DNA from: Calothrix sp. PCC 7716
GTDB lineage: Bacteria; Cyanobacteriota; Cyanobacteriia; Cyanobacteriales; Nostocaceae
Assembly: GCF_019977735.1 (NCBI RefSeq)
Contig: NZ_AP025018.1
Coordinates: 3,038,001 to 3,102,000, forward strand
Direction of reading: 5' to 3'
DNA length: 64,000 bases
The notes under the pieces are model-generated. The model had not been told where the DNA came from. It saw only the letters and a list, made by a program, of their open reading frames with translations, and made no database searches. Position 1 is the stretch's first letter; each line of letters opens with the position of its first letter. Below are positions 25,571 through 34,435 of the stretch, one piece after another. The position numbers and the translations under genes are program-made.

Positions 25571-26935
25571 CAAGTCTCTCATCTGTTCGATATGTTGTAA
25601 AAGAAGTAACACTACTAAATGGGGAAATATAGTTTGGAATGCAATTTCTGCTGCTTCACCCCAGTCAGGTAAGTCGCCGTTGGCGCCCGATGTCGATAAA
25701 TAAGCCCAATGTGCCAAAACATAAGATATCAGGGACAACACTAACCAGCGATAAACCCCTAGGAGGGTTCCTTGTCCAAAGCGATGTAATCCAAAACGGT
25801 GTTTTGCGGTTTTAAACCAACCCTCTATCTGCCATCTTCGTTTACCCCACCAAGAAATAGTGCTTGCTTTGAGGGCTTTGGTTGAAATAACAAATCGTTT
25901 CTCATACTTACCGTCATGACGCTTAAAATAATACCAGGATATATAGACAGGAAATTTTAAACCCTGAAGGTAAAGTTGCTGTCCTCGTTTGTGTAATTGG
26001 GCGACACTGCGCCCATCAACTAACTTACGGGTACAAGCTATGCCAGCAATTATGTGAAATTTTTTCTCTCGAACACCGTGTATAAATTGGATACTGCCGA
26101 AGCCTGTATCTACTAAAACCATTACCTCTTTAAAGTGCTTGGTTAATTTTTTAGGTAAAGATTTAACCATTTTTAATCCTAATCTTGCTGGGGAAGTGGC
26201 GCCTTTCCCCCTCCAAACACGGAAGCTCCAGGGTATTCGCCACCGACCAACAACTAAGTACACCACAACCAAATGCATACCTCGTTTTCCGTGGTAAACG
26301 CTGATTAAGCTTTCAAGCCCCTTAAATTTTCCGGCTTTCTCCAAAGTTGTTAGGTCAATAATAACTTGTAAAAATGGTTGGCGCCCCAACGAACGCTCAG
26401 ATAAAATCTCCTTAATAATACGGTTACGGGCAGTGCGAATCACACCTCTAGTTGACCAATTATAAACGTTGAGAAATCTGCTTAAGGCGCTAGCTGACTT
26501 ACTTTTACTGTGTTGAGGTAGAGGATAACCTTGTGCCTCTAAAAACATCCCAAACATCGCTTCGAGATTTTCTTGTTGGTAGGTAGAAGGCATCAATGAC
26601 AGCAAAGTGTAAACTAGATTTTGGGCGTGGGCAAGAATTGAAACCATATTTCTTGCTTATTCATATAAACTTCAACGCCCTTTTTCTCATGTTTTGGCGC
26701 CACAATGCAAATTAAATTCATTATCACTTACTGCTAACAGTATATTTGTATGTATTTTTCAATTCAATGGCGCCATTATCAAATGAAAATTCAGCTTTAA
26801 AATACGTATTAATATGGTGCCTCGTAGTCAAAAATATGTTCTTTCATACTTAGGTAATAAAATTATCTTTTGGTTATAGTTTTACCATCTCTAATTGGCT
26901 TTATACGGGTTTTTACGTTAGGTGCAAGATATGAG
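25522..26935. mobile_element. IS4-type insertion sequence
   Basis: The ends are inverted repeats: CTCATATCTTGCACCT from 25522 and its exact reverse complement AGGTGCAAGATATGAG ending at 26935. Length is about 1414 bp with one transposase gene on the minus strand. The flanking sequences (…AATCCTAA left, ATTAGGCT right) show no matching direct repeat. The genes on the two sides are unrelated, which suggests deletion between two IS copies rather than a simple insertion. Confidence 0.85.
25523..26647 (-). CDS. IS4-family DDE transposase
   Basis: A 374-residue, apparently intact transposase filling most of the element; its stop codon lies inside the terminal inverted repeat. Catalytic residues can be placed: Asp in LQVIIDLTTLEK, Asp in EVMVLVDTGFGS and Glu in the YREK-like helix RRWQIEGWFKTAKHRFGLHRF. 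The N-terminal ~80 residues are helical and probably bind the ends. No frameshift is needed, so the copy may still be active. Confidence 0.9.
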   Translation of the reverse strand: MVSILAHAQNLVYTLLSLMPSTYQQENLEAMFGMFLEAQGYPLPQHSKSKSASALSRFLNVYNWSTRGVIRTARNRIIKEILSERSLGRQPFLQVIIDLTTLEKAGKFKGLESLISVYHGKRGMHLVVVYLVVGRWRIPWSFRVWRGKGATSPARLGLKMVKSLPKKLTKHFKEVMVLVDTGFGSIQFIHGVREKKFHIIAGIACTRKLVDGRSVAQLHKRGQQLYLQGLKFPVYISWYYFKRHDGKYEKRFVISTKALKASTISWWGKRRWQIEGWFKTAKHRFGLHRFGQGTLLGVYRWLVLSLISYVLAHWAYLSTSGANGDLPDWGEAAEIAFQTIFPHLVVLLLLQHIEQMRDLLLSQGIDIQISRCKI

Positions 26936-28274
26936 ATTAGGCTATTTAGTTGAAAAAATCTCTGGCGCCTCCTTCATCGAATACATTAACAAAAACATTT
27001 TTCAACCTTTAAATATGCGGCGCAGTACGTTTCTCCAACCACCTCCGGCGCCTTTGACTAATGATTTAGCTGTGGGGTATCAATATCAAAATGGTAAATA
27101 TCAAGCCGTTCCATATTTATACTTAAATATCGCGCCTGCTGCGGCAATGAGTACAACTGCCACGGATATGGCTAATTTCATGATTGCTCATTTACTACAA
27201 GGTCGCTATGAGAATTCGCGAATTCTTGAGCCAGATACTGTACGATTGATGCATCAGACTCATTTCAGCGAGCATCCAAAATTACCTGGTACTGGTTACA
27301 GTTTTCGTGAACGGTTGGAAAACAATATTCGCATGATTGGTCATTTAGGCAGCTTGCGAGGATATTCTAGCTCTCTGTCTCTCATGCCTAACCGTAACAT
27401 TGGTATATTTATCGCTACTAATAGTTACAGTGGTATACATGGAACATTCCTAACTAAGTTTTTAGACCGCTATTTTCCAGCACCAAACAACGAACCTATC
27501 AAACCCCTTTCCTTAAATAATTCTCAACTTGAACGGTTTACTGGTACTTACCGAGATATGGAGTATCCTCGCCATACTTTGGCTAAGTTAACCTCACCGT
27601 TTAAGCATATAATTATCAACAAAGGTAATAACGGTGATTTGGTGATTAATACTCCTAGTTTGTTATTCCCAGGAAGTGTACCAAAGATTCAATTAATACC
27701 CGTAGAACCAATGTTGTTCAAGCGGGCAGATTCGGACGCTTTTACTAGTTTTGGTGAAGAAAATGGTCGAATAGCCTTTGCTTTTAATCCACTATGGCCA
27801 AAAATAGGAGCTTATGAGCGAGTTTATTGGTACGAAACTGTTTGGGTACAGTTAGGAATTGCTGCCTTTTGTGCCATTGTTTTTCTATCGGCTTGCATTG
27901 TCTGGCCAATAGGTTATATTTTCAATTTTATACGAGGTCAAGCTAGTTTAAATCGCCAAAAAAACACTTTTGCGTGGGTAATTGCAGGAGTACTGGGAAC
28001 TCTCAACTTAGTATTTTTGATTGGCTTACCTTTATCGCTTTGGTTAACTGGCTGGAAACTAGCATATGGAGTACCTACAATAGTGCTGGCATTACTTTGC
28101 TTACCATTAATTACTAGTATTTTATCTTTAGTATTATTAGTTTTTACTATATTGGTCTGGAAAAATAATTATTGGTCTTGGATGACCCGAACTCACTATT
28201 CCTTGATTACACTAGCTGCATTGATTTTCATTCCTTTTTTGGCTTACTGGAATTTATTAGGTTTTCAAATTTGA
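26922..28274 (+). pseudogene. Class C beta-lactamase-like serine hydrolase missing its N-terminal catalytic part
   Basis: The readable frame emerges from the IS end and becomes native at RLGYLVEKISGASFIEYINKNIFQPLNMRRSTF, a point that follows the 'YSNxGYxLLG' segment in beta-lactamase-like hydrolases. The nucleophile SxxK motif and the YxN tyrosine are therefore gone. What remains is the rest of the hydrolase domain (GHLGSLRGYSSSLSLMPNRNIGIFIATN), a middle region and about four C-terminal hydrophobic helices. Without the nucleophile it cannot be catalytic. Any start codon would be the GTG at 26922 supplied by the IS repeat. Confidence 0.8.
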
Positions 28275-28327
28275 TTATTTTATTAAGCGACCACAAGATA
28301 TTTATCATTAAGAAGCGAGAACTAACT

Positions 28328-28861
28328 ATGAAAGAAATTCGCAAAAAAATTAAATACTTTTTACTAGGCTTATTAGGTTTAATTGGCGCACTTTTAATTT
28401 ACGGTTTAATTGAGCCATATATAATAGATGTAGAACCGCAAACAGCATCAATTCCTGGTCTTCCTGCTTCTTGGGTTGGTCAACGTGTAGCAGTTATGGG
28501 TGATTGGCAAGTGGGAATGTGGCTAGGTAACACCCCTACAATTCGTCGAATAGTTACTCGACTTGTTAGAGAACGTCCCGCAGCTGTGCTGATTATTGGT
28601 GATTTTCTTTATGGCGCCGGGAAAAATGCAGCCGAAGAAATTAATCAATCAATTGAGCTTGTTCGTCCACTGATTTCTTCTGGCATTCCTACATATGCCG
28701 TGTTGGGCAATCATGATTATGGAATGAAATCCAAAAACGGCAATCCAGACGTACAGCAAGCCACCAAACTTGCTCAAGCTCTAGAATCTGTTGGTGTGCA
28801 AGTGCTGGAAAATGAAGCTGTAATATTACCTAGTAAAATTCAACAAGAAACGCCGCTATGA
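28328..28861 (+). pseudogene. Calcineurin-like metallophosphoesterase, C-terminally truncated
   Basis: From the ATG at 28328, 177 residues: a membrane anchor (FLLGLLGLIGALLIYGLI), then metallophosphoesterase blocks VAVMGDWQVG, LIIGDFLYGAG and YAVLGNHDYG. The first block reads GDWQ where the family usually has D-x-H, so one metal ligand is changed. The protein stops about 45 residues after GNHD, before the later His-bearing blocks (…H…, GHTH) needed to complete the two-metal site. It follows the truncated hydrolase by 53 bp. It is probably an eroded gene, though a short expressed product cannot be excluded. Confidence 0.7.
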
Positions 28862-28990
28862 TTGCTATATTTTCTAGCATCTTTGTAGTACTAATGTATG
28901 AGCAAATGTTATTTTCAAGTCTTCTAACCGCTATTCATTAAAATTAAGCTAAAGTTTTACCTAATAGCTTGGTTTTATAATATATAGGTA

Positions 28991-29200
28991 AATAGTGGAA
29001 AACAAGTGGATAAGAGTTATTAGTTTGATAAATTCTTACTGTCGGTAGAACAATTTAAATTAATTTACACTATCAATTGACACTAACTCATTCAATGGGT
29101 GTAAGGATAAAGCTAGTATTATAAGCCATTGGTTAGAGGAAAGAAATTATATTAACTTTATAATATGGATAAAAAAGTGTTACAAGTAAAGTCTTAAAAA
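28991..29200 (+). repeat. Conserved non-coding element B with direct-repeat site at its head
   Basis: It begins with the site GTGGAAAACAAGTGGATA (28995-29012, copy d) and continues colinear with element A for about 165 bp, including TAACTCAT.CAAT, GTAAGGAT.AAGCTA and GCCATT.GTTAGAGG. Weaker similarity runs on to AAAGTGTTA near 29180. No frame is shared with copy A. The rest of the 28862-29317 gap shows no gene. It may be an untranslated leader, a small RNA or a long operator; it lies 120 bp or more upstream of the gene at 29318. Confidence 0.65.
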
Positions 29201-29317
29201 CCGCTGTTACTATTAATAATGGGCAAAATTATTGTAGGAAGATATAACTAATATTTAATTATACTTACAAAAATTATGCCCACAAGATAAAACACAGATA
29301 ATCAGCGGGGTTCTGTA

Positions 29318-29794
29318 ATGAAATTTACTTCAATATTATTTGGATTGGCACTTTTACTTTCTAATGTGCATGTTACAAAACTTTATGCAGCAGAAGTTAG
29401 TGATAAAGCAGATGATGATTCTTTAAAAATCAATCCAAATTATCATTCTGTTATGAGTCAGCGCGAAGTACCTTCTTTTTTTCTAGCAATTGGTACTTCT
29501 TTATTCGATAATAATCAACCAATTTATCTTGACAAACGTAGTATTAAACGAGTCAGTAATAATTCTTATGTTTATACTACAGTTATTGGCATTGATAACC
29601 GTAAAAGTGAAACTGACTATATAGTACACTGTGATGATATTAGCAATGTTCGCCTTTTACGCTCACGCAGTTATAATGCAAATGACAAAGTTAGTAACAT
29701 TGAACTGGTTGATAAGTTGGTTTCTGCCGATTTTCAAGGAGCAGGTGATTCAGACAGATATCATGCAAATCAAATAATTTGTAGTCAATCATAA
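29318..29794 (+). CDS. Secreted protein of unknown function (surface-adhesin-E-like pattern)
   Basis: 158 residues with a signal peptide (MKFTSILFGLALLLSNVHVT...LYAAE). The mature part has the pattern 'IYLDKRSIKRVSNNSYVYTTVIGID...DYIVHCDDISNVRLLRSRSYN', an arrangement of strands with two conserved cysteines (HCDD and IICSQS near the end) seen in many small bacterial periplasmic proteins annotated as surface-adhesin E-like. No ligand or reaction can be inferred. Confidence 0.7.
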   Translation: MKFTSILFGLALLLSNVHVTKLYAAEVSDKADDDSLKINPNYHSVMSQREVPSFFLAIGTSLFDNNQPIYLDKRSIKRVSNNSYVYTTVIGIDNRKSETDYIVHCDDISNVRLLRSRSYNANDKVSNIELVDKLVSADFQGAGDSDRYHANQIICSQS

Positions 29795-29922
29795 ATTGAC
29801 GTTATTAAAAATGAAATAAATTTTTCTTATCTCAAGTATTTCGTCTACAATCAAGCAATAAAATCGGCAAAACAACTGTTTGTTTAATCTATTTTTAATC
29901 TAGTTTTAGGAGGTCATATCAA

Positions 29923-30126
29923 ATGCGCTATATTCTAGCTATCACAATGTCAATCTGTATTTTATTGTCAGGTTGTGAATTTTTTATTCCTCATACCAGT
30001 GATGCACTGTCTCAGACAAAACAATCGCAGGAACTCCAGAAGCAAACGAAACAAATTGAACTACAAACAGAAGCACTAGAGCGGTTGTCAAACTCTGTTG
30101 AAAAACTTACTAATCCTCAACAATGA
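29923..30126 (+). CDS. Small lipoprotein with coiled-coil tail
   Basis: 67 residues. The signal ends with the lipobox LLSGC at residues 15-19, and the mature part is a heptad-like helix rich in Gln, Glu and Lys (SQTKQSQELQKQTKQIELQT...LERLSNSVEKL). TAGGAGG precedes the ATG at good distance. It is 10 bp upstream of the DUF3267 gene and probably co-transcribed. The Lpp-like shape suggests an envelope-anchored helix; nothing further can be said. Confidence 0.7.
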   Translation: MRYILAITMSICILLSGCEFFIPHTSDALSQTKQSQELQKQTKQIELQTEALERLSNSVEKLTNPQQ

Positions 30127-30136
30127 GAGATAAATC

Positions 30137-31039
30137 ATGGATACAGGTACACGGAATAAGCCGATATATGTATTTCGCATTACTCCTAAGATATCACTAA
30201 TCTGGACTGCTCTAGGCTTGTTCCTCTTTATACTAGCAGCATCAAGTGCTAGTTGGTTTTATGGGAAAATTCACGGGCAATCATCATTAAATTTTAGTTT
30301 AGAAGGTTCTCAAGATAACTTTTGGGAAAATATCCTTCCCTTTTTGAGTTTGTTTGCCATTATTTTGGGAACCGCTATTATTCACGAATTGGTTCATGGA
30401 GTAGCGTTTACAGCTTTTGGTGGTTCACCGCGCTATGGAGTTAAAGTCAAGTATTTTTTACCGCTCGCTTATGCCACTTCACCAGGAGACTATTTTCGCC
30501 GTAATGCCTTCATTGTTATCGGACTGGCGCCTCTAATCGTAATTGATGCAGTGTGTTTGCTATTATTAGCAATTTTTCCCCAAGCATCTTGGCTGATTAT
30601 GGTAATTGCGTTTAATACAGGAGGCGCCGTTGGTGACATCTGGATGGCTGTGCAACTGCTACGTTGTCCAAAATCAGTTCAAGTTCAAGACAGGGAAGAA
30701 GGAATGGCTATTTATGCACCTCCTAGCGTCACTCGTCAGCAACTTCCTTTTTCTCGAACTAATAATAAATCTAGCTCAGTTGTACAAAGGTCATTAAACT
30801 TTATTCTAATGAGTTTGGCATTGATAGTAATTGCCAGCTTTTTGTTAGCACCGATTTTCAAAGCACTAACCGTACCCTCATTCATTATTGGCACTAATAA
30901 ATTATGGATTTTACGCTGGGAAAATACTTCACAAGGATTTGGAATTGGGTTCAATTGGTTATCTATTCTAATATTCGCTCTTGTGTATTTATTGCTGAGT
31001 ACTGTAATTAGTATTTTTGGGAAAAGAAATATTATATAA
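30137..31039 (+). CDS. DUF3267 putative zincin-type membrane metalloprotease
   Basis: 300 residues. An N-terminal transmembrane segment is followed by ILGTAIIHELVHGVAFTAFGGSPRYGVK, where HELVH is the HExxH zinc motif, then ATSPGDYFRRNAFIVIGLAPLIVIDAV and NTGGAVGDIWMAVQLL, which contains the Asp/Gly text typical of DUF3267 proteases. Two more hydrophobic segments are at the C-terminus. DUF3267 proteins resemble site-2 proteases in layout, but the substrates are not established. The small lipoprotein gene upstream is tightly linked. Confidence 0.82.
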   Translation: MDTGTRNKPIYVFRITPKISLIWTALGLFLFILAASSASWFYGKIHGQSSLNFSLEGSQDNFWENILPFLSLFAIILGTAIIHELVHGVAFTAFGGSPRYGVKVKYFLPLAYATSPGDYFRRNAFIVIGLAPLIVIDAVCLLLLAIFPQASWLIMVIAFNTGGAVGDIWMAVQLLRCPKSVQVQDREEGMAIYAPPSVTRQQLPFSRTNNKSSSVVQRSLNFILMSLALIVIASFLLAPIFKALTVPSFIIGTNKLWILRWENTSQGFGIGFNWLSILIFALVYLLLSTVISIFGKRNII

Positions 31040-31505
31040 ATTACGTTTTCATAATCTAGCAGTCCTAAATAATTCGCAAAAATCTGCTCTCTTAGATATG
31101 CGAATAATTGCGTGTATCGTGGATATAGTTTCCCCCATTCCTGTAGTAATGCTCTATCTATTTTCAGATAACATAATTTCTATGGAAAGAGATAAATAAA
31201 GAAATTAACCATTTTACTTGCAAATAGAGTTGATTTATCCACGAGTTTTCCACTATTGAGATTTAAGCTGTTATTATATAGCAGTTACAAACTATTCGTA
31301 AAGACATATTTGTAAAATTTGTATGTTGTAGAGACCGTATGAATCCGGTCTCTATATAAATAAAATTGAGTATTTTCACCAAACTCAACATCCGCTAAGG
31401 GACATATTTTTCACAGCAATTATTTACTTCTCCACTAGGAGGTAGTTATCAGGAAATCTTTATTTAAACCAAAACACTGTTTAGTATAAAGGGGATATAT
31501 TTATT
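31040..31505. other. Intergenic region with direct-repeat site (copy e) and a hairpin
   Basis: 466 bp. At 31236-31253 the plus strand reads TATCCACGAGTTTTCCAC, the same site as copy a but pointing toward the gene at 31506, 253 bp away. At about 31328-31356 GAGACCG and CGGTCTC form a short stem of the GTAGAGAC repeat family. A 60-codon frame at 31017-31199 overlaps the previous gene and has no support. Confidence 0.6.
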
Positions 31506-31880
31506 ATGCTCACTAAATTTCTTCGCGCAATTATGCCACTTGGTGTAGTATCTATGTTTGCCATAGCTCCGGTGTTCATAGGTAACTCACCAGCAAATGC
31601 TCAAATTGTTGTTGATGGTTCTCTCAGAGAATACAGACCAAGTACAGCACCTACTTTAAACTACGGCGCCAGAGGGCCAGTTGTTAGAGACCTTCAAGCA
31701 TTTCTACGTAATCGAGGCTATTATTTTGGTCGTATCGATGGTATTTACGGCTATCGTACAGATAGAGCAGTCAGAAATTTCCAGTATGCAAATCTTCTCA
31801 GAACTGATGGTGTTGTCGGAAGAAATACTTGGCGAGTTTTGGCAAATCGTAGCCAATATGGTAGTGGGTTGTTTAATTAA
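31506..31880 (+). CDS. Secreted peptidoglycan-binding domain protein, one domain
   Basis: 124 residues: a signal peptide (…FAIAPVFIGNSPANAQ, cleavage after ANA) and one PG_binding_1 domain, GARGPVVRDLQAFLRNRGYYFGRIDGIYGYRTDRAVRNFQYANLLRTDGVVGRNTWRVL. The three-helix pattern with 'DGIxG..T..AV..FQ' and 'DGVVG..TW' is complete. No catalytic domain is attached. A second protein of the same design with two domains is at 34550-35185, and both contain a 'DGxLxEYxPxTAP' text before the domain. It probably binds cell wall in the periplasm. Confidence 0.88.
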   Translation: MLTKFLRAIMPLGVVSMFAIAPVFIGNSPANAQIVVDGSLREYRPSTAPTLNYGARGPVVRDLQAFLRNRGYYFGRIDGIYGYRTDRAVRNFQYANLLRTDGVVGRNTWRVLANRSQYGSGLFN

Positions 31881-31885
31881 CTGAT

Positions 31886-31914
31886 TAGAGACGTTACATG
31901 TAACGTCTCTACGA
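31886..31914. repeat. GTAGAGACG palindrome, possible bidirectional terminator
   Basis: TTAGAGACGTTACATG and TAACGTCTCTAC form a stem between two convergent genes (31506 plus, 31923 minus). The GTAGAGACG...CGTCTCTAC family recurs at 31328, 35217, 50201, 62732 and 63152. Confidence 0.75.
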
Positions 31915-31922
31915 AATTCTGA

Positions 31923-33104
31923 CTATTGGTTAACCTGCAAAAATTTCTGTAACTTTGCTTGTACCAGGGGTTGGTTAATGTAAACTTTTGCTGCTTCTAT
32001 CAGGTTATTGATATTTTCTTCACTTGCATCATCAATTTCATCACTCAACCGTTTACCAGTTAATTGTCGGTCAAGCTGAAATTGTAGCCGCAAAAGGCGG
32101 TTATGCATAATATGCTCGGTAATATATTGGTAAATGTCTGATGACGCATCAAACAAAACACCAATTAATGGTTGTGCCCATTCTAAAAGACCCCATTCCT
32201 GTGCTTGCTTATAACGTATAATTTGGGTTCTTTCTCCGGTTCCTATCGAAAGCACAGAAATGTCTTCTATTTTATGACCTAATCTTAGTGCTTCAGCAAC
32301 AGCACTAGCAGAAGGGTTATTAGCTGCGACACCACCATCAATTGCAGAGTATAAAAAATTAATCAGGTAGGTAGATGTATTACCAGGAATAATATTCCAA
32401 GGTTGATCTATTTCCGCTGTTCGAGTTAATCCTTCATACCTGATGATAGTGCGAGTTTGTCGATAACCTCTACTGGTAATGATTATTATATCTGTATCAG
32501 TATAAACATCATCAACAACAGAAGCATTTGTATCTAGTTGGATTGTACGAGTAGAAGCATTTTGGACTATGCCACTTACTTTTTTATCCAATTTATGTGC
32601 AGGAAAATAAGTAGGAGCTGATGCTGAACATACACATACTTCCCATAAAGGTAAATTTTCGTAGTCTTTATCTTTACGCCAATTCTTAAAAATAATTGGT
32701 CGCCTAGTAATTGTATCGTAGGAGATGATTAGCAGCAACGGTGAAGCAACATCAAAAAGCCTAATATTACCAAAAGTTTTTTGGGCAACTTGAATTAAAC
32801 CATCATCTGAGAATTTAGGAGCAGACAAGCCATACTTTAAAATTAGTGGAATTCGTGCTAAAGAAAAACGACTCCTGTAAGGAAATATTATTGAGCTTTG
32901 TTGCTTATATAACTCAATAATTTCGTTGCTACTACGCCCTGTAGCAATAACAGCCCCTAACACTGCTCCGGTAGAAGTTCCAGCAATTAAGTCAAAATAC
33001 TTATTTAATGGTTGATTAATTTGCTTTTCAATTTCTGCTAATATTGTTGCAGCAATTACTCCTCGAACACCTCCACCATCCAAACTTAAAATTCGAAAAG
33101 GCAT
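31923..33104 (-). CDS. Patatin-like phospholipase with an inserted beta-rich segment
   Basis: 393 residues. The patatin blocks are present: oxyanion-hole DGGGVRG (about 9-15), nucleophile GTSTG (42-46) and catalytic Asp in AIDGG (about 256). Expected activity is acyl hydrolysis of membrane lipids. Between SASAPTYFPAH (about 170) and the Asp block lies an extra ~70-residue segment, including STRTIQLDTNASVVDDVYTD and RTIIRYEGLTRTAEIDQPWN, whose text resembles repeated beta modules of phage tail or structural proteins rather than patatins. The start MPFRILSLDGGG is typical. The gene stands alone, with no cyclase or other defence partner, so a CBASS role is not supported. A remnant of a second copy's start is at 34436-34507. 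Confidence 0.88.
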   Translation of the reverse strand: MPFRILSLDGGGVRGVIAATILAEIEKQINQPLNKYFDLIAGTSTGAVLGAVIATGRSSNEIIELYKQQSSIIFPYRSRFSLARIPLILKYGLSAPKFSDDGLIQVAQKTFGNIRLFDVASPLLLIISYDTITRRPIIFKNWRKDKDYENLPLWEVCVCSASAPTYFPAHKLDKKVSGIVQNASTRTIQLDTNASVVDDVYTDTDIIIITSRGYRQTRTIIRYEGLTRTAEIDQPWNIIPGNTSTYLINFLYSAIDGGVAANNPSASAVAEALRLGHKIEDISVLSIGTGERTQIIRYKQAQEWGLLEWAQPLIGVLFDASSDIYQYITEHIMHNRLLRLQFQLDRQLTGKRLSDEIDDASEENINNLIEAAKVYINQPLVQAKLQKFLQVNQ

Positions 33105-33309
33105 AATAACTATCTTCCTCGATATTAAATTTACTCATGCAAAAAATTAAACAAGCATTACTTACCATTATTTCTCATTGCTTTAACAAGTCAAATCTAT
33201 TATTGCTAGTCGTGTATTTATAAATTACACTATTTAACAATATTAGCTTCTATCTAAAGTAATAGGTAAAAATAAACAACGTTTAAAAATTTTACTGAGG
33301 TGAATTAAT

Positions 33310-33664
33310 ATGTTCGTAGAAAATTCGCAAAATTGGATATTAGCAGCAAATTCTAATCAAAACAGACAACAAGAAGTTCAAGTTCAAGAAAGATTACCGA
33401 ATCAAGTAGACATTTATGAAACTTTAATTACTCAGGGAGGAGGAATTATTGCTTTTCTTTTGGGTTAGTCTTTTGATGTTGGCATCTAAAAAATTAAAAA
33501 GTGTATCAGATAATCAGTTGGATTTGTGTACAAAACACCGTTGTCATAAATGTCAATATTTTGTCAAAAATCATTTTTTGAATTGTGCAGTACAACCTTC
33601 TCTTGTTCTTACAGAAAAAGCAAATAACTGTTCAGACTATTGCCCAAAAAGTAAAAAAATGTAA
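33310..33664 (+). pseudogene. Frameshifted small membrane protein with Cys-rich tail
   Basis: GAGGTGAA precedes the ATG at 33310. The first frame encodes 52 residues ending LITQGGGIIAFLLG and a stop. The next frame continues the hydrophobic segment as VSLLMLASKKLKSVSDN and then a Cys-rich tail CTKHRCHKCQYFVKNHFLNCAVQPSLVL...CSDYCPK. One base too many near 33460-33468 would explain the break. The reconstructed ~115-residue protein resembles a cyanobacterial family with one membrane helix and a CxxC...C tail. Two overlapping translationally coupled genes are the alternative. Confidence 0.6.
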
Positions 33665-33998
33665 CAAAAATATCTCGATTTAATTGAAAAACTATAATGC
33701 TTATTGTTAATACAATTTGCCTTTATACAGGTGAAAACAAAAGCTTGTAAATATAAAAACATAATATTTGTGTTTTCTAATCAGAAAAACCTGATTAATT
33801 GAAAAATAATTTAAAACAATAGTTATACATACACAAATGAAATCATTATGAAATACTCGTACTCCATTAGTTGTGAATTGTAGAAAATATTTATTATGTC
33901 ATTAGGAAGACGTAACTATAACTGGCAATTATTTAATGTAAAGACAAGAAAGCATAAATACTGTTTCATGTAGAATTTATCAATTTAGGAGCCAAATT
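33665..33998. other. Intergenic region, nothing recognised
   Basis: 334 AT-rich bases between the frameshifted small gene and the Cys-rich protein. It contains the promoter of the gene at 33999, but I see no repeat, site or gene that I can name. Confidence 0.5.
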
Positions 33999-34352
33999 AT
34001 GACTACAACAACTCATCAATCTCAACTTGAAACCTGCATTCAGAACTGTCTGGATTGCCTGCGTGACTGTGAATATTGTGCAAATGCTTGCTTGAGTAGC
34101 GACATGATACAAATGATGGTTCAATGTATTAAGCTATGCCAAGACTGTGCTGATACTTGTACCCTTTGCGCGCGCTTTATGTCTCGTAATTCCGCTCTTC
34201 ATGTTCAAATGTGTAATGTTTGTGCTGAAGCTTGTGACCGTTGTGCTGCTGAATGCGAAAAACATAACAACGAACATTGCAAACGCTGCGCTCAATCTTG
34301 CCGTCGTTGTGCAGATTCGTGCCGGAAAATGTCTACAGCAATGGTCGCATAA
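33999..34352 (+). CDS. Four-helix-bundle Cys-rich copper-binding protein
   Basis: 117 residues with many cysteines in CxxC and CxxxC steps along helices (CIQNCLDCLRDCEYCANAC, CIKLCQDCADTCTLCARF, CNVCAEACDRCAAEC, HCKRCAQSCRRCADSCRK). This is the layout of the DUF326/Csp family, whose characterised members line a four-helix bundle with Cys thiols to store Cu(I). There is no signal peptide, so a cytosolic store like Csp3 is expected. TTAGGAG precedes the ATG. A hairpin terminator follows. Copper binding is inferred from the family. Confidence 0.88.
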   Translation: MTTTTHQSQLETCIQNCLDCLRDCEYCANACLSSDMIQMMVQCIKLCQDCADTCTLCARFMSRNSALHVQMCNVCAEACDRCAAECEKHNNEHCKRCAQSCRRCADSCRKMSTAMVA

Positions 34353-34372
34353 GTAACTCACTGATGACAAAT

Positions 34373-34412
34373 AAACACTGACTGTTGCTATTTAAAGCGG
34401 CAATCAGTGTTT
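34373..34412 (+). terminator. Hairpin after the Cys-rich protein gene
   Basis: AAACACTGA (34373-34381) pairs with TCAGTGTTT (34404-34412), and the stem can extend through TTGC/GCGG-side bases. It begins 20 bp after the stop codon. The following T content is low, so termination strength is uncertain. Confidence 0.65.
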
Positions 34413-34435
34413 ACTCTTCAAAAATCTTTACCAAA

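Noticed and set aside
31017-31199. 60-codon plus-strand frame overlapping the end of the DUF3267 gene
   Set aside because: No ribosome binding site, no recognisable composition, and it starts inside the preceding gene.
31923-33104. CBASS-type effector role for the patatin
   Set aside because: There is no nucleotidyltransferase, HORMA/TRIP13 or ubiquitin-like accessory gene nearby; a patatin alone is not enough.
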